From IMG/VR virus record IMGVR_UViG_3300033994_001807, positions 1 through 21,646 of that record: a stretch of 21,646 bases of DNA; one strand, written 5' to 3'. Source of the DNA: a virus. The position numbers were made by a program, and so were the translations under genes. Positions 20,602-21,646 of the stretch are shown piece by piece (positions within the stretch are counted from its first letter, which is position 1; every line of letters begins with the position of its first letter). The notes under the pieces were generated by a model. The model saw only the letters and a list, made by a program, of their open reading frames with translations. It had not been told where the DNA came from and did no database searches.

Positions 20602-21646
20602 TTAATAGAATAAACCTAAAATTTGATTAATCGGAGCGAAAACTCCAGTAAGTTTCAGAGTATTGCCTTTATATACAAAAACAATTCCTTCTTTTGGAAC
20701 AATTTTATTTACACCACCAATCGCTTCTAATCTTTCTAATTCCATTTTAAGCTTAGCAACTTTCTTAGGGTCTCCACCCGTTTTAACATCTTTAATAGTT
20801 TGGTCTAATCTCGTTTTAATACTACGAATTGCTTCATCGGGATTTACAGTTAGTACTGAACTCATAAATGATAATACCTCAGAACCAACACCTAAAAATA
20901 TATCCTCAAATGGTCGAATATTATCTTTTGATATTTTTTGATGGTCGTTTTTATCCACGCCCAATGCCCATTGTAATACTTTTTCCGATTTAATTGTTTT
21001 GTTACTTAATCCAAAACCTTTATTAAAGAATGCCCACCTTCTTATTAATCCGTCTTTTGTTTCTTTATCTAACTTTTCAGGTGAATTTTTTTCTATGTAA
21101 TCATCCCACCAAGCCTGATGATACTCTGCCATACCATCACTATCTTTTAACCCAAATTTAGATTGTAATTTTTGCAACATCCCCAAAAACTTTGGTTGTA
21201 ATTGTTTTAAGCTTTCCTCTTTTGGTAATTGAGTAACGGGTGGTCCTTGTATGGTATATTTGTCTTGAACATGCTGATTTACTTGTTTAATCATCCCAGC
21301 TAATACGGTAGCATCAGATTGCTCTGCTCCAATTGCCACACCACTATCATCGTATTCAGTTGTGTTATGAAATACTAATAGAGCCTGACCATAAGGTATT
21401 ACATTTACGGAGGTTGGATAAATAACCTCTAAGTTCATAAATTTCTTACCCTGCTTAAATATTTTGTCCCGTTGTGCTTTGGATAAACTACCCATTGCTT
21501 TTTCTAAATCTTTCATAGCAAAGTTGTAAGCATCAGTTAATCCACCTCTACCAGCAAATTTAGTAGCAACATCCTTTATGGACATTGCGTTTTCACCACT
21601 ATTTGCTAAGTGCCCTTTATTTCTTGCAGCAATTAATCCCCTATCA
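20602..21646 (-). CDS. DUF6267-like protein with ligase-type C-terminal motifs (partial, N-terminus beyond window)
   Basis: The frame is open from the window edge, reading DRGLIAARNKGHLANSGENA before the first internal Met at 21585, so this is the C-terminal part (347 residues visible) of a longer protein rather than a 327-aa one. Conserved-looking segments are MKDLEKAMGSL, FMNLEVIYPTSVNVIPYGQAL and, at the end, KEGIVFVYKGNTLKLTGVFA plus PINQILG. From memory this matches a phage family (DUF6267) whose upstream part carries a K-x-D-G motif. NLEV, EGIVF and the lysine in KLTG could correspond to motifs III, IV and V of covalent nucleotidyltransferases (DNA/RNA ligases). The catalytic lysine would be outside the window, so activity cannot be judged. 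Confidence 0.6.
   Translation of the reverse strand, partial: DRGLIAARNKGHLANSGENAMSIKDVATKFAGRGGLTDAYNFAMKDLEKAMGSLSKAQRDKIFKQGKKFMNLEVIYPTSVNVIPYGQALLVFHNTTEYDDSGVAIGAEQSDATVLAGMIKQVNQHVQDKYTIQGPPVTQLPKEESLKQLQPKFLGMLQKLQSKFGLKDSDGMAEYHQAWWDDYIEKNSPEKLDKETKDGLIRRWAFFNKGFGLSNKTIKSEKVLQWALGVDKNDHQKISKDNIRPFEDIFLGVGSEVLSFMSSVLTVNPDEAIRSIKTRLDQTIKDVKTGGDPKKVAKLKMELERLEAIGGVNKIVPKEGIVFVYKGNTLKLTGVFAPINQILGLFY

Noticed and set aside
1-21646. tRNA, rRNA, integrase, insertion sequences and attachment sites
   Set aside because: No cloverleaf-like sequence, transposase or recombinase motifs, or flanking repeats are visible; gaps between genes are too short for most such elements.

Overview
This window is the head-morphogenesis and packaging region of a T4-like tailed phage (myovirus). 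All 24 genes that I can support lie on the minus strand, packed with overlaps of 1-20 nt or gaps mostly below 50 nt. The DNA is AT-rich. There are no rRNA, tRNA, transposase or integrase genes. Identification rests on a set of T4 core proteins recognisable from their motifs: large terminase (gp17), portal (gp20), prohead protease (gp21), scaffold (gp22) and major capsid protein (gp23). The order 17-20-21-22-23 is that of T4, but without 18/19 between 17 and 20. The tail-fibre style and the glycosyltransferase-like gene recall uncultured environmental 'far-T4' phages. A Bacteroidota host is possible, but nothing in the window proves it.

Layout in the direction of transcription (high to low coordinates). 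21646-20602: a partial protein with ligase-like C-terminal motifs. 20579-19153: a cysteine-rich protein, then two small proteins that each begin with a matching 20-residue prepeptide. 19139-17382: a 585-aa multi-module protein. 17380-15250: a cupin-like protein, a glycosyltransferase-like protein, a small basic protein and a membrane-anchored protein. 15240-11736: terminase and portal. 11690-10324: two uncharacterised proteins at the position of T4 genes 67/68. 10322-9684: prohead protease. 9687-6833: two more multi-module proteins. 6818-6225: a small SH3/KOW-like protein and a bS21 ribosomal-protein homologue. 6090-3306: scaffold and major capsid protein, closed by a strong hairpin terminator. 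3203-1: PhoH-like ATPase, a baseplate-type beta protein and three tail-fibre-like proteins, the last cut by the window edge.

The most interesting signal is a set of proteins that look like packaged, protease-processed cargo. Three long proteins (527, 418 and 585 aa) are strings of small unrelated modules. The junctions repeatedly carry a short peptide ending in [S/L/V][V/I/L]xE (SVNE, SINE, VINE, LLNE, ILTE, SLTE), which matches the L/I-x-E specificity of T4 gp21-type prohead proteases. The protease is encoded directly upstream of the 527-aa protein (ATGA overlap). The N-termini resemble T4 capsid-targeting sequences. One module, with a GYLGNGLTIWNR-like motif, resembles a domain I recall from polyvalent proteins of mobile elements. 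I infer a polyprotein-like set of internal head proteins, cut during prohead maturation and possibly injected with the DNA. A phage bS21 homologue embedded in the late structural operon is the second notable feature.
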